A stretch of 61,114 bases of DNA from Flavobacterium sp. (GTDB taxonomy: Bacteria > Bacteroidota > Bacteroidia > Flavobacteriales > Flavobacteriaceae). Position numbers and translations under genes: made by a program. Shown piece after piece: positions 37,442-46,760 of the stretch. The stretch lies in contig NZ_JAPZUB010000006.1 of assembly GCF_027533505.1 (NCBI RefSeq), positions 1-61,114 of the forward strand, given 5' to 3'. The notes under the pieces are model-generated. The model saw nothing but the letters and a program-made list of their open reading frames with translations, made no database searches and had not been told where the DNA came from. Numbering within the stretch: the first letter of the stretch is position 1; the number at the start of each line of letters is the position of its first letter.

Positions 37442-38373
37442 TATTCCGGTTTTTTATTCAACAATTCAGGCAAACGTTTGACGTAGGCCATTTGTTTTAA
37501 TTTTTCGCGTGATTCTTCTGCGGGCGTGCCAAAGTAGGTAATTCCACCGGCTACTGATTTTGTCACCCCTGATTGCGCTAGAATGACGGCTTTGGTTCCG
37601 ATAGTAATCCCACTATTGGTGCCCACTTGCCCCCAAATAGTGACTTCGTCTTCAATCACTACACAACCGGCAATACCTGTTTGGGCTGCAATGAGACATT
37701 TTTTTCCGATTATGGTATCGTGTGCTACGTGGATTTGATTGTCCAAAATTGAGCCTTCTCCAATGGTAGTATCCCCTGTGACGCCGCGGTCAATAGTACA
37801 CAAAGCACCTATACCCACATGATCTTCGACAACTACACGTCCACCAGAAAGCAATTGATCAAATCCTTCGGGTCGTTTTTTATAATAAAATGCATCAGCA
37901 CCCAGCACTGTTCCGGCTTGAATGATCACATTGTCACCAATTTGCGTATGATCGTAAATCGATACATTGGAATGGATAATGCAATTTTTACCGATACGAA
38001 CGTGATTTCCAATAAAACAATTCGGTTGAATTACGGTCCCTTCGCCTATTTCAGCCGACAAAGAAACGGCTGCTTGTGCTGCCACAAAAGGACGGAAATA
38101 CCGGGTGAGCTTGTTAAAATCCCGAAACGGATCGTCGGAAATCAATAACGCTTTTCCCTCGGGACAAGGCACTTCTTTGTTAATGAGTACTATGGTAGCC
38201 GCCGATTGCAACGCTTTGTCATAATACTTCGGATGGTCAACAAAAACAATGTCTCCTGGCGTTACGACATGAATTTCATTCATCCCTTCCACAGGAAAAT
38301 CATCGGCTCCCACATATTGGGAATCGATGATGGCTGCAATTTCTTTTAACGAATGCGTTTGCGGGAACTTCAT
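37441..38373 (-). CDS. LpxD-type UDP-3-O-acylglucosamine N-acyltransferase paralogue
   Basis: A 310-residue left-handed beta-helix acyltransferase, a second LpxD-like protein in the same operon. It has the N-terminal uridine-binding-like domain (EGMNEIHVVTPGDIVFVDHPKY), many hexapeptide repeats, and the catalytic-type His in NQIHVAHDTIIG. The C-terminus ends in a helix (KLKQMAYVKRLPELL). It keeps the active-site His, so it is probably a functional acyltransferase, perhaps on another UDP-acyl sugar or with another chain length. It starts 3 bases after efp and overlaps the NTF2-like gene by one base. The symbol is left empty because the true lpxD is at 41175-42194. Confidence 0.8.
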   Translation of the reverse strand: MKFPQTHSLKEIAAIIDSQYVGADDFPVEGMNEIHVVTPGDIVFVDHPKYYDKALQSAATIVLINKEVPCPEGKALLISDDPFRDFNKLTRYFRPFVAAQAAVSLSAEIGEGTVIQPNCFIGNHVRIGKNCIIHSNVSIYDHTQIGDNVIIQAGTVLGADAFYYKKRPEGFDQLLSGGRVVVEDHVGIGALCTIDRGVTGDTTIGEGSILDNQIHVAHDTIIGKKCLIAAQTGIAGCVVIEDEVTIWGQVGTNSGITIGTKAVILAQSGVTKSVAGGITYFGTPAEESREKLKQMAYVKRLPELLNKKPE

Positions 38374-38376
38374 GTG

Positions 38377-38943
38377 TTATTCTTTTACCCGTTCCAAATA
38401 ATCTCCTGTAGCAGTATCAATTTTAATTTTATCCCCTTCATTAATAAACAGAGGAACATTGACATTGGCACCCGTTTCAACAGTCGCAGGTTTGGTCGCA
38501 TTGGTCGCTGTATTTCCTTTCACACCCGGTTCGGCATAGGTTACTTCTAACACGATAGAAGCAGGCATGTCTACCGACAGCGGCATATCGGTTTCGGTGT
38601 TAATTTGTACCATTACATTGGTTCCCTCTTTCAAAAATTGAGGCGCATCCAATACCTCCTTGTTTAACGTGATTTGTTCATAGGATTCGGTATTCATAAA
38701 ATGGTAATCATTGCCTTCGTTGTACAAATACTGAAATGTATGGGTTTCTACTCGAACCACATCGATTTTATGACCCGCAGAAAACGTATTGTCTAATACT
38801 TTTCCAGTAGTTAATGATTTTAATTTAGTACGCACGAATGCGGGGCCTTTTCCAGGTTTCACGTGAAGAAACTCAATAATTTTATAAATGTCGTGATTGA
38901 ATTTGATACAAAGTCCGTTACGAATATCTGCCGTAGATGCCAT
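38377..38943 (-). CDS. efp: Elongation factor P
   Basis: A 188-residue three-domain protein that relieves ribosome stalling at polyproline. The KOW-like N-terminal domain holds the tip loop VKPGKGPAF, with the modifiable Lys in the standard position, and the C-terminal domain ends GDKIKIDTATGDYLERVKE. It sits between lpxA and the lpxD paralogue, an order found in many Bacteroidota. Confidence 0.95.
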   Translation of the reverse strand: MASTADIRNGLCIKFNHDIYKIIEFLHVKPGKGPAFVRTKLKSLTTGKVLDNTFSAGHKIDVVRVETHTFQYLYNEGNDYHFMNTESYEQITLNKEVLDAPQFLKEGTNVMVQINTETDMPLSVDMPASIVLEVTYAEPGVKGNTATNATKPATVETGANVNVPLFINEGDKIKIDTATGDYLERVKE

Positions 38944-38976
38944 TTGAATTTATGTTTTAAAATTTAGTTTATTTAA

Positions 38977-39762
38977 TTAATAGGTTCCAGAATACCCTTT
39001 CATAATTCCGCGGGATGAGTTACGAATGAAGTCTAAGATTTCATCACGCTCGGGTGAAGCCGCCATTTCAGCTTCAATAATCCCGACGGCTTGCGAGGTA
39101 TTGTAATTTTTTTGGTATAAAATGCGGTAAATGTCTTGAATTTCGCGAATCTTTTCGGTTGAAAATCCACGACGGCGCAAGCCAACCGAATTAATCCCCA
39201 CATACGACAAAGGTTCTTTGGCCGCTTTTGTATAAGGTGGAACATCTTTTCGAACCAGAGAACCGCCAGAAATCATGGCATGTTCACCAATATGTATGAA
39301 TTGATGAATTGCTGCTAATCCCCCAATAATAGCAAAATTACCTACAACGACATGTCCAGCGAGGGCAACGCCATTCACTATGATGACATTATCACCGATA
39401 TGGCAATCGTGCGCTACGTGAGCGGTAGCCATAATCAAACAGTTACTTCCAATTTTGGTTTGTCCCGAAGCGATAGTCCCTCTGTTGATGGTTACAAATT
39501 CTCGAACTGTAGTATTATCACCGATGATGGCTAGTGAATCTTCCCCTCCAAATTTCAAATCTTGGGGTACTGCAGCAATTACGGCACCCGGGAAAATGTT
39601 ACAATTCTTTCCGATGCGAGCCCCTTCCATAATGGTCACGTTGGAGCCAATCCAAGTTCCTTCGCCGATTTCGACGTTGTTATGAATTGTGGTAAATGGC
39701 TCGATTACTACATTCTTAGCAATCTTTGCACCGGGATGCACATAGGCTAGCGGTTGATTCAT
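38977..39762 (-). CDS. lpxA: UDP-N-acetylglucosamine O-acyltransferase
   Basis: A 261-residue LpxA that transfers a hydroxyacyl chain from ACP to UDP-GlcNAc, the first step of lipid A synthesis. Hexapeptide repeats run from about residue 5 to 185 as a beta-helix, the catalytic His lies in ATAHVAHDCHIG, and the C-terminal helices hold GLRRRGFS and the ACP-binding basic residues. It is 3 bases from lpxC/fabZ. Confidence 0.95.
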   Translation of the reverse strand: MNQPLAYVHPGAKIAKNVVIEPFTTIHNNVEIGEGTWIGSNVTIMEGARIGKNCNIFPGAVIAAVPQDLKFGGEDSLAIIGDNTTVREFVTINRGTIASGQTKIGSNCLIMATAHVAHDCHIGDNVIIVNGVALAGHVVVGNFAIIGGLAAIHQFIHIGEHAMISGGSLVRKDVPPYTKAAKEPLSYVGINSVGLRRRGFSTEKIREIQDIYRILYQKNYNTSQAVGIIEAEMAASPERDEILDFIRNSSRGIMKGYSGTY

Positions 39763-39765
39763 AGT

Positions 39766-41154
39766 TTATTGGTTTTTGACGATTTGTGCCATGAGCTCCG
39801 CTTCAGCGACCAAACGCCCATTGGCATAAGCGTTGGCTTGCATATGGCAAATTCCGCGACGGATGGGCGAAATCAAATCACATTTAAATATTAACGTATC
39901 GCCTGGCAAAACTTTATGCTTGAACTTTACGTTGTCGATTTTCATAAAATACGTTAGGTAATTTTCAGGATCAGGAACAGAGCTTAAAATTAAAATCCCT
40001 CCCGTTTGTGCCATTGCTTCTACAATTAAAACCCCTGGCATGACAGGCGCACCAGGAAAATGACCCACAAAAAAGTCTTCATTCATGGTCACATTTTTCA
40101 GTCCAACCACATGGGATTCAGACATTTCAATGATTTTATCTACCAATAAAAAAGGCGGACGATGGGGCAACATCTTCATGATTTTGGTCACATCCATCAA
40201 CGGTTCTTTGTTCAAATCATAAGTAGGCACATGATTGCGTTGCTCTATCTTAATGATTTTAGAAAGTTTTTTGGCAAATTGCGTATTGACGAAATGTCCG
40301 GGTTTGTTGGCAATCACTTTCCCTTTGATACGGCAACCGATCAAGGCCAAATCCCCAATAACATCTAGCAGTTTGTGACGTGCTGCTTCGTTGGGGTGAT
40401 GCAACGTAAGGTTGTCTAAAATACCGTTAGGTTTGACCGAAATATTTTCTTTGCCAAAAGCCTTTTTCAAGTTCTCCATGGTTTTTTCGGAGATTTCTTT
40501 ATCGACATACACGATGGCATTGTTCAAATCCCCTCCTTTGATGAGTCCGTTGTCTAAAAGCGTTTCTAACTCATGTAAAAAACTAAAGGTACGCGCGCTT
40601 GCAATTTCCGCTTTAAAATTGGACATGCTCTTTAGCGTTGCGTTTTGGGTACCCAACACTTTGGTACCAAAATCTACCATAGCGGTCACTTGGTAATCGT
40701 CGGCAGGCATTACAATGATTTCGCTACCCGTACTTTCATCGATATACGAAATAACTTCTTTCACCACATAACAATACCGTTCAGCCTCTTGCTCAACGAT
40801 ACCGGCTTTTTCGATTGCTTCTACAAAGTATTTGGAAGAACCATCCATAATGGGCGGCTCCGACTCATTCAATTCAATAATTACATTGTCCAAATCACAT
40901 CCCACGCAAGCCGCCAAAACATGCTCTGACGTTTGAATTTTTACACCCAATTTTTCAAGATTGGTTCCGCGTTGGGTATTTACTACATAATTGGCGTCGG
41001 CTTCAATAACTGGTGACCCTTCCAAGTCCACACGTACAAAAGTAAAGCCATTGTTGACAGGTGCTGGCTTTAACGTCATGGTCACTTCTTTTCCTGTGTG
41101 AAGTCCAACACCCGTAAGGGTAATTTCGGTTTGAATGGTTTTTTGTTTAACCAT
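39766..41154 (-). CDS. lpxC/fabZ: LpxC/FabZ bifunctional fusion
   Basis: A 462-residue protein. Residues 1-300 are the zinc deacetylase LpxC (GVGLHTG near the start, EHVLAA, and HKLLDVIGDLAL with the zinc ligands His and Asp). Residues about 320-462 are the FabZ hydroxyacyl-ACP dehydratase (PHRPPFLLVDKI, and GHFPGAPVMPGVLIVEAMAQ with the catalytic His and Glu). The fusion is standard in Bacteroidota and joins commitment to lipid A with fatty acid supply. It is co-transcribed with lpxD and lpxA. Confidence 0.95.
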   Translation of the reverse strand: MVKQKTIQTEITLTGVGLHTGKEVTMTLKPAPVNNGFTFVRVDLEGSPVIEADANYVVNTQRGTNLEKLGVKIQTSEHVLAACVGCDLDNVIIELNESEPPIMDGSSKYFVEAIEKAGIVEQEAERYCYVVKEVISYIDESTGSEIIVMPADDYQVTAMVDFGTKVLGTQNATLKSMSNFKAEIASARTFSFLHELETLLDNGLIKGGDLNNAIVYVDKEISEKTMENLKKAFGKENISVKPNGILDNLTLHHPNEAARHKLLDVIGDLALIGCRIKGKVIANKPGHFVNTQFAKKLSKIIKIEQRNHVPTYDLNKEPLMDVTKIMKMLPHRPPFLLVDKIIEMSESHVVGLKNVTMNEDFFVGHFPGAPVMPGVLIVEAMAQTGGILILSSVPDPENYLTYFMKIDNVKFKHKVLPGDTLIFKCDLISPIRRGICHMQANAYANGRLVAEAELMAQIVKNQ

Positions 41155-41174
41155 AATACTTGTATTAATTCTGT

Positions 41175-42194
41175 TTAGCTAAGTTTTTTCTTGAGATTGT
41201 CCAATTCGGCCACAATTTTGGGAAGATTACGGAAATGAACATACGATTTATTCCAATCGCCATAATTGAAAGCTGGACTTCCTTGAATCGTTTCGCCGTC
41301 GGGAATACTTTTTCCGATACCCGATTGCGCTTGAATCCGTACATTATTTCCAACCGTGATATGGCCTACTATACCCACTTGCCCCCCAATCATACAGTTT
41401 TTACCAATTTTGGTTGAACCCGCAATTCCGGTTTGCGAGGCAATTACAGTATTTTCGCCAATTTCAACATTATGGGCAATTTGAATCTGGTTATCAAGTT
41501 TTACGCCTTTACGAATGACGGTAGAACCAAGGGTCGCGCGATCGATAGTTGTACACGCTCCTACTTCTACATGATCTTCTAAAATCACATTACCGATTTG
41601 AGGAATTTTGCTGAAGGTACCGTCTTCTGAAGGTGCAAATCCAAATCCATCTGAACCGATGATAACTCCGGAGTGGATGGTGCAATGGTTCCCAATTTCA
41701 GTTTCAGAGTAAATTCGAACACCCGCAAACAAAATACAATTATCTCCAATGACTACATTGTCTCCTATGAATGAATTGGGATAAATTTTGACATTGTTTC
41801 CAATTTTCACATTTTTTCCAATGTAACAAAAGCTTCCCAAGTAAAGATGATCGCCATAGGTAACCCCCTCTGAAATGACGGTGGGTTGTTCAATACCCGA
41901 TTTCATCAATTTTACTTGATTGTAATACTCCAACAGTTTGGAAAAGGACTTGTAGGCATCTTCCACTTTGATTAAAGTGGTAGTAATGGGTTGTTCAGGC
42001 TCAAACGTGTGGTTCACAATCGTGATAGACGCTTGCGTGGTGTAGATATAATTTTGGTATTTCGGATTGGCTAAAAAGGATAAAGAACCCGCGGTTCCCT
42101 CCTCAATTTTGGCCAATTTATAGACTTCAATCTGTGGATTTCCAACCACTTCTCCGCCTAAAATACCCGCTATTTGTTCTGCTGTAAATTTCAT
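41175..42194 (-). CDS. lpxD: UDP-3-O-acylglucosamine N-acyltransferase
   Basis: A 339-residue enzyme of lipid A synthesis. The ATG at 42194 gives the normal MKFTAEQIAGIL start; longer starts run into the HD gene. The uridine-binding domain is followed by hexapeptide repeats and the catalytic His in IQIAHNVEIG, and the C-terminus has the expected helix (NLPKIVAELDNLKKKL). It adds the second acyl chain to UDP-acyl-glucosamine. Compare the shorter paralogue at 37441-38373. Confidence 0.95.
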   Translation of the reverse strand: MKFTAEQIAGILGGEVVGNPQIEVYKLAKIEEGTAGSLSFLANPKYQNYIYTTQASITIVNHTFEPEQPITTTLIKVEDAYKSFSKLLEYYNQVKLMKSGIEQPTVISEGVTYGDHLYLGSFCYIGKNVKIGNNVKIYPNSFIGDNVVIGDNCILFAGVRIYSETEIGNHCTIHSGVIIGSDGFGFAPSEDGTFSKIPQIGNVILEDHVEVGACTTIDRATLGSTVIRKGVKLDNQIQIAHNVEIGENTVIASQTGIAGSTKIGKNCMIGGQVGIVGHITVGNNVRIQAQSGIGKSIPDGETIQGSPAFNYGDWNKSYVHFRNLPKIVAELDNLKKKLS

Positions 42195-42231
42195 TCCGAC
42201 AAAAATATAAAATTTAACAAAATAAGCCGTT

Positions 42232-43464
42232 TTATCCCAGCAATACTTTCGGATAACATACAAAATACTTGGTCACTGCCTTCGATAAGGCTTTCACTTG
42301 AAGGGGTTCTGAAGTATCTTCCAATACTTCTACGGACCGGTCTTTTTTGATGATTCGTATGGGCACACTTTCTTTATTATAGGCAATATTCTTCAACTTG
42401 CCTTTAAAAACAAAGTAATCGGTTTCTTTTTCAGAAATAGGATATTGTTGTGTTAATTGGGATTTTAAGTATTGAATTTTTGTCAGTTCAGGCTTTTCTT
42501 CCGACATGTCAATCTTCAACAATTCGCGATTGACAATCATTTTACATAGTTCTGCCAACACAAAATCGGTAGAAAATTGCCACGATTTGATAGCCCCCAT
42601 GACATCATAATCATCCAACAAGGCAAATTGGGTCAGCACTTCCCCATCAAAATCGGTTCGCGCTACTTTATTTTGGAGAAAAAATTGCAACGGAGCGCTG
42701 CATGGAAGCACGAGGCCTTTTTGCTTGAGTTCTTTGGCGCGCTTTAAGATTTTTGTCAAAATCAACTCTGCTACGACCGATGTTTTATGCAAATAGGCCT
42801 GCCAATACATGAGTCGGCGTGCCATGAGAAACTTTTCTACCGAATAAACGCCCTTTTCTTCTATAACCAAATGATCTTCAGCGACATTCATCATCTGGAT
42901 CAAACGATCGCTGTTGATGTTTCCTTCGGCCACACCACTATAAAAACTGTCGCGCTTGAGGTAATCCATGCGATCCATATCCAACTGACTGGAAATCAAT
43001 TCAAGCATAAATTTCCGGTGGTAATCGCCTTTAAAAATTTGAATTGCCAAATCAAGTTGGCCGTTAAAATGCCGATTTAAAGCGTGCATAAATTGCAAAG
43101 AAATTTCCTCATGCTGAATTCCCTCTACAATACTGTGTTCCATGGCATGCGAAAAAGGGCCATGACCGATATCGTGCAACAAGATGGCAATGTACAATGC
43201 ATTTTCCTCTTCGTCGGTAAATTGAACCCCTTTGAATTTGAGCGTTTCTACAGCCTTTTGCATGATGTGCATGCACCCCAAAGCGTGGTGAAACCGGGTA
43301 TGATGCGCTCCAGGATAAACAAGATACGACAATCCCATTTGCGAAATGCGGCGTAATCGCTGAAAATAGGGATGCTGAATAAGATCAAAAACCAAGGAAT
43401 TGGGAATCGAAATGAATCCGTAGATAGGATCGTTGAATATTTTAAGTTTATTGGTCGAATTCAC
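42232..43464 (-). CDS. HD-domain dGTPase/SAMHD1-like phosphohydrolase
   Basis: A 410-residue HD-superfamily protein. Metal ligands are visible in RFHHALGCMH and LLHDIGHGPFSHAMEH, the pattern of bacterial dGTP triphosphohydrolase-like and SAMHD1-like proteins. No ATG precedes the domain: I use the GTG at 43464, giving VNSTNKLKIFNDPIYG, because a strong promoter (43483-43512) would start transcription near 43476 and rules out the TTG at 43512. It is the first gene of the lipid A operon, followed by lpxD after 37 bases, an order conserved in flavobacteria. Substrate is not known here. Confidence 0.85.
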   Translation of the reverse strand: MNSTNKLKIFNDPIYGFISIPNSLVFDLIQHPYFQRLRRISQMGLSYLVYPGAHHTRFHHALGCMHIMQKAVETLKFKGVQFTDEEENALYIAILLHDIGHGPFSHAMEHSIVEGIQHEEISLQFMHALNRHFNGQLDLAIQIFKGDYHRKFMLELISSQLDMDRMDYLKRDSFYSGVAEGNINSDRLIQMMNVAEDHLVIEEKGVYSVEKFLMARRLMYWQAYLHKTSVVAELILTKILKRAKELKQKGLVLPCSAPLQFFLQNKVARTDFDGEVLTQFALLDDYDVMGAIKSWQFSTDFVLAELCKMIVNRELLKIDMSEEKPELTKIQYLKSQLTQQYPISEKETDYFVFKGKLKNIAYNKESVPIRIIKKDRSVEVLEDTSEPLQVKALSKAVTKYFVCYPKVLLG

Positions 43465-43482
43465 ACATTTTAAATAAGAGCA

Positions 43483-43512
43483 CAAATATACGTGAAATGC
43501 GAAAAAGGGCAA
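43483..43512 (-). promoter_or_regulatory. Promoter of the HD-lpxD-lpxC/fabZ-lpxA operon
   Basis: On the minus strand TTG (43510-43512), a 19-base spacer and TATATTTG (43483-43490) match the flavobacterial consensus. The predicted start near 43476 leaves about 12 leader bases and fixes the GTG at 43464 as the likely initiator. Confidence 0.7.
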
Positions 43513-43583
43513 TATGAATTGGTTTTGTACTTGAAATTTGAATCATTTAAGGGGCATCCCCAAGCCAATGCCCTTATGTAGAA

Positions 43584-43618
43584 ATTGAAAAAACCTAACT
43601 ATACGGGCAGTTAGGTTT
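43584..43618 (-). terminator. Terminator of the E1 dehydrogenase gene
   Basis: The arms AAACCTAACT (43591-43600) and AGTTAGGTTT (43609-43618) pair perfectly; on the minus strand the hairpin is followed by a T tract (43584-43590). Confidence 0.8.
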
Positions 43619-43646
43619 AGTTTACTTTACTTGATATTTTCACGGC

Positions 43647-43717
43647 TAGCCCTGATGGTAGCGGCATCCTCACGTAGTTTACGGAGTGAGATACAGCGGA
43701 CAGCAGGAAATAGCTCC
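43647..43717 (-). repeat. Structured intergenic repeat, copy 1
   Basis: On the minus strand it begins GGAGCTATTTCC and ends ATCAGGGCTA, with a central TATCTCAC/GTGAGGAT hairpin. It starts exactly 9 bases after the stop of the E1 gene, in the same sense, and lies before that gene's terminator. It aligns with the copy at 49242-49310. From memory, elements of this form are numerous in flavobacterial genomes; it may correspond to the Flavo-1 RNA or a REP-like family, which I cannot verify. Confidence 0.7.
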
Positions 43718-43726
43718 AAAAAAAAA

Positions 43727-45703
43727 TTAATAGGCTATCAATTCCAATAACGCCTTTTCAAAACGTTCCTTGGGTAAGTATTGATCTTCAAGGGTTTTCA
43801 TAAATGGTATTGCGGTTTCTAAACTTCCCACACGCACAACAGGGGCATCCAAATACGCAAACGCTTGTTCCATAATCAGGGCCGAAATGTCACTTGCAAT
43901 CCCTCCAAACAACGAATCTTCTTGCAAAATAATGGCTCTGCTGGTTTTTTTAACCGATTGTAAAATCGCTTCGGCATCCAACGGTTGCAGCGTGCGTAAA
44001 TCCAATAAATCAGCACGAACTTCGGGGTGTTTGTCCAACATTTCTAGGGCCCAATGCACTCCAGCGCCAAACGAAATAATAGTCACTTGATCGCCTTCAC
44101 GAAGTAAAGAAGCCTTTCCAAAAGGTAACGTATAATAGCCTTTAGGCACCTCTTGGTAAATACTTCGATACAATAATTTATGCTCAAAATACATCACTGG
44201 ATTAGGATCGTTGATGGCTGTAATTAGGAGTCCTTTGGCATCAAAAGGAAATGCGGGGTACACTACTTTGAGTCCGGGCGTTTTGGTAAACCATGCTTCA
44301 TTGGTTTGGGAGTGAAAAGGACCTGCTTGGGTACCGCCACCGCAGGGCATACGTACCACGACATCCGACTTTTCGCCCCAACGGTAACGCTGTTTGGCCA
44401 GCAAATTGACGATGGGATTAAAACCTGTTGAAACGAAATCGGCAAACTGCATTTCTACAATTGCTTTGTAGCCATTGATGGAGAGACCATTGGCAGCTGA
44501 TACGATAGCGCTTTCACAGATGGGCGTATTGCGAACGCGCTCTTTACCAAACTGCGCCACAAACCCATCGGTGATTTTGAAAGCCCCCCCATATTCGGCG
44601 ATATCTTGCCCCATAAGGACCAAATTGGGATGTTGTTGCATCGCTTCGCGTAACGCACTAGAAATAGCATCAATTACGCGAATATTTTCAGTTTCATTAG
44701 ATGGACTTACTTCTTGATAATCAAAGGCTTCGTATACATCATTTAATTCTTCATTTAAATCAGCTACAAAGTCAGGTTCGGCTTGAGTAATCGCCCAATG
44801 CGCATCAATTTCTTGCTTGATTTCTGTACGAAAAGCCTCGTCTTGTGCTTCCGACAGAATTCCTTCCTTTTTCAGAAAGGTTTGGTAGTTAGAAATTGGA
44901 TCTTTGACAGCCCACAGGTCCATCAATTCTTGTGGAACATATTTGGTCCCACTCGCCTCTTCGTGACCGCGCATACGAAACGTTTTAAACTCCAACAATA
45001 CAGGACGAGGATTTTCCTGCATTGACGCTTTGAGTTCGCTAATTTTAGTGAAAACGTCCAAAATATTATTACCATCTATAATGTGGCTTTCCATTCCGTA
45101 ACCCACGCCTTTGTCGGCAAGATTCTCGCAACGGTACTGTTCGTTTGTTGGGGTTGACAAGCCGTACCCATTATTCTCGATGACAAATAAAACAGGAAGT
45201 TCCCAAACGGCTGCCACATTTAGGGCTTCGTGAAAATCGCCTTCCGAAGTAGCGCCTTCCCCTGTAAACACAGCGGTGACTTTGCCATTTCTCTTTAACT
45301 TATTGGCCAAGGCAATACCATCGGCGACGCCCATTTGGGGCCCCAGATGCGATATCATGCCGATGATTTTATACTCTTGCGTGCCAAAGTGAAAACTGCG
45401 ATCACGTCCTTTGGTGAAGCCCGATTTTTTACCTTGCCATTGCGAAAAAAGTTTGTGCAAAGGAATGTCTCTTCCCGTAAATACGCCGAGATTGCGGTGC
45501 ATCGGAAGAATGTATTCGTCCTTATCCAGAGCAGCGGTAATTCCCACTGAAATTGCTTCCTGTCCGATGCCTGAAAACCATTTAGATACTTTTCCTTGAC
45601 GGAGAAGAATGAGCATTTTCTCTTCGATCAAACGGGGTTTCAGTAATTTTTTATACAAATCCAACAATTGTTCGTTGGATAAATTGTGACGATTAAAGTC
45701 CAT
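43727..45703 (-). CDS. 2-oxoacid dehydrogenase E1, fused alpha and beta subunits
   Basis: A 658-residue fusion. Residues about 1-330 form the alpha part with the thiamine diphosphate motif [18 protein letters not shown] and ENNGYG. Residues about 345-658 form the beta part with [26 protein letters not shown] and the C-terminal transketolase domain ([22 protein letters not shown]). The family decarboxylates branched-chain 2-oxoacids or pyruvate and passes the acyl group to an E2 lipoyl protein; neither E2 nor E3 is in this window. It is single, with its own promoter and terminator. Confidence 0.9.
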   Translation of the reverse strand: MDFNRHNLSNEQLLDLYKKLLKPRLIEEKMLILLRQGKVSKWFSGIGQEAISVGITAALDKDEYILPMHRNLGVFTGRDIPLHKLFSQWQGKKSGFTKGRDRSFHFGTQEYKIIGMISHLGPQMGVADGIALANKLKRNGKVTAVFTGEGATSEGDFHEALNVAAVWELPVLFVIENNGYGLSTPTNEQYRCENLADKGVGYGMESHIIDGNNILDVFTKISELKASMQENPRPVLLEFKTFRMRGHEEASGTKYVPQELMDLWAVKDPISNYQTFLKKEGILSEAQDEAFRTEIKQEIDAHWAITQAEPDFVADLNEELNDVYEAFDYQEVSPSNETENIRVIDAISSALREAMQQHPNLVLMGQDIAEYGGAFKITDGFVAQFGKERVRNTPICESAIVSAANGLSINGYKAIVEMQFADFVSTGFNPIVNLLAKQRYRWGEKSDVVVRMPCGGGTQAGPFHSQTNEAWFTKTPGLKVVYPAFPFDAKGLLITAINDPNPVMYFEHKLLYRSIYQEVPKGYYTLPFGKASLLREGDQVTIISFGAGVHWALEMLDKHPEVRADLLDLRTLQPLDAEAILQSVKKTSRAIILQEDSLFGGIASDISALIMEQAFAYLDAPVVRVGSLETAIPFMKTLEDQYLPKERFEKALLELIAY

Positions 45704-45728
45704 TCGTTTTGTTTGTGGTTTGTGACGC

Positions 45729-45758
45729 CAAATGTACTAAAACGATGTAGGATTTCAA
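45729..45758 (-). promoter_or_regulatory. Promoter of the E1 dehydrogenase gene
   Basis: On the minus strand TTG (45756-45758), a 19-base spacer and TACATTTG (45729-45736), ending 26 bases before the start codon. A full consensus match. Confidence 0.65.
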
Positions 45759-45770
45759 GGTGTTTTTCCA

Positions 45771-45800
45771 TAAAAAAAGCACACTTATTTGTGTGCTTTT
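45771..45800 (-). terminator. Terminator of the T9SS protein gene
   Basis: The arms AGCACAC (45778-45784) and GTGTGCT (45791-45797) enclose a six-base loop; on the minus strand a T tract follows (complement of 45772-45778). Confidence 0.85.
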
Positions 45801-45825
45801 GAATCGCTTTTATGTAAGTAAGAAA

Positions 45826-46554
45826 TTACGATTTCATAAATCGTTTTACGGTCTTTTGTTGCTCGTTGGTCATGAGTTCAACCCAATACAGGCCTGTTGG
45901 CAGTTGTGTTACATCGATGGTGTTGTCAATTAATGGAACGGTGCCTAGTTGTTGTCCATTGGAATTATACAATATTGCTTTTTCTAAGGGCAAGGAACTC
46001 TTAACATTTAACATATTTCCTGCGGGATTGGGATAAATCAAGGTTTGCTCCCAAGCGGAACTCAGATCATTGGTAGACAATGCCACTTCAGTTACATTCA
46101 GGGTATACGTCACGGTTTGCGGAGAAGGCCAACTTGAAATGTAAATGTAGTACGTTTGACCTGCTGTAACTGAAAAGTTGTTTATCGTACGAGCGCCAGC
46201 AGAAACTCCCGTGGCACAAGCCGCATATTGCACTCCGATAGCTGCACAATCGGTGTAGACAAACATTCCTGTCCAACCCAGTGCGTTGGGAATTTCAATT
46301 TTAAGAGTTTGACTCACAGAAGGAGTGTAGGCATAAATCACATCATTGCCTCCATGGTAATAATTGCCAAAAGTGGTCGTGGCACAAGTGGGATGCGTTG
46401 TGGTTTGCGGGTCGTAATTATCACCAAAATTGGCGGTATTATCCGAAACGGTAAAGGGTAAGGATGAAATGACAATGGGGTTATTGCACAACGACCCCGT
46501 TTGTGCAAAACCGAATGTGGTACACAAAAGGAACAAGAAGTAGTTTCGTTTCAT
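45826..46554 (-). CDS. Secreted protein with T9SS sorting domain
   Basis: A 242-residue exported protein. The ATG at 46554 gives a signal peptide (MKRNYFLFLLCTTFGFAQ); longer starts add an unlikely basic region. Residues about 20-150 form a beta-sandwich of the kind found in pre-peptidase or carbohydrate-binding modules (ending TYYIYISSWPSPQ, VTYTLNV). The last 70 residues are a type IX secretion tail (IYPNPAGN, GLYWVELMT, KRFMKS). It is probably displayed on the cell surface; no enzymatic domain is present. Confidence 0.8.
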   Translation of the reverse strand: MKRNYFLFLLCTTFGFAQTGSLCNNPIVISSLPFTVSDNTANFGDNYDPQTTTHPTCATTTFGNYYHGGNDVIYAYTPSVSQTLKIEIPNALGWTGMFVYTDCAAIGVQYAACATGVSAGARTINNFSVTAGQTYYIYISSWPSPQTVTYTLNVTEVALSTNDLSSAWEQTLIYPNPAGNMLNVKSSLPLEKAILYNSNGQQLGTVPLIDNTIDVTQLPTGLYWVELMTNEQQKTVKRFMKS

Positions 46555-46679
46555 AAGGCTAGGTATTAAGGGATTATCCCTCCTAAAGTAAAGGATGTTT
46601 TGGGAGGGCACAAGTTTTCTCGATAGGCGACCTATTTTTACCGATAAAATGACCAAAAGGAGATGTTGATAACTTTCGT

Positions 46680-46708
46680 TTGCAACTGAATAAAAAACTG
46701 TACATTTG
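46680..46708 (+). promoter_or_regulatory. Promoter of the dioxygenase-like gene
   Basis: TTG (46680-46682), an 18-base spacer and TACATTTG (46701-46708). Transcription would start near 46715, about 46 bases before the start codon. Confidence 0.7.
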
Positions 46709-46760
46709 TGATTGCGCTTTGATTTCACAGCGTTTAAGTTATTAACAAAAAAGGTTTAGT

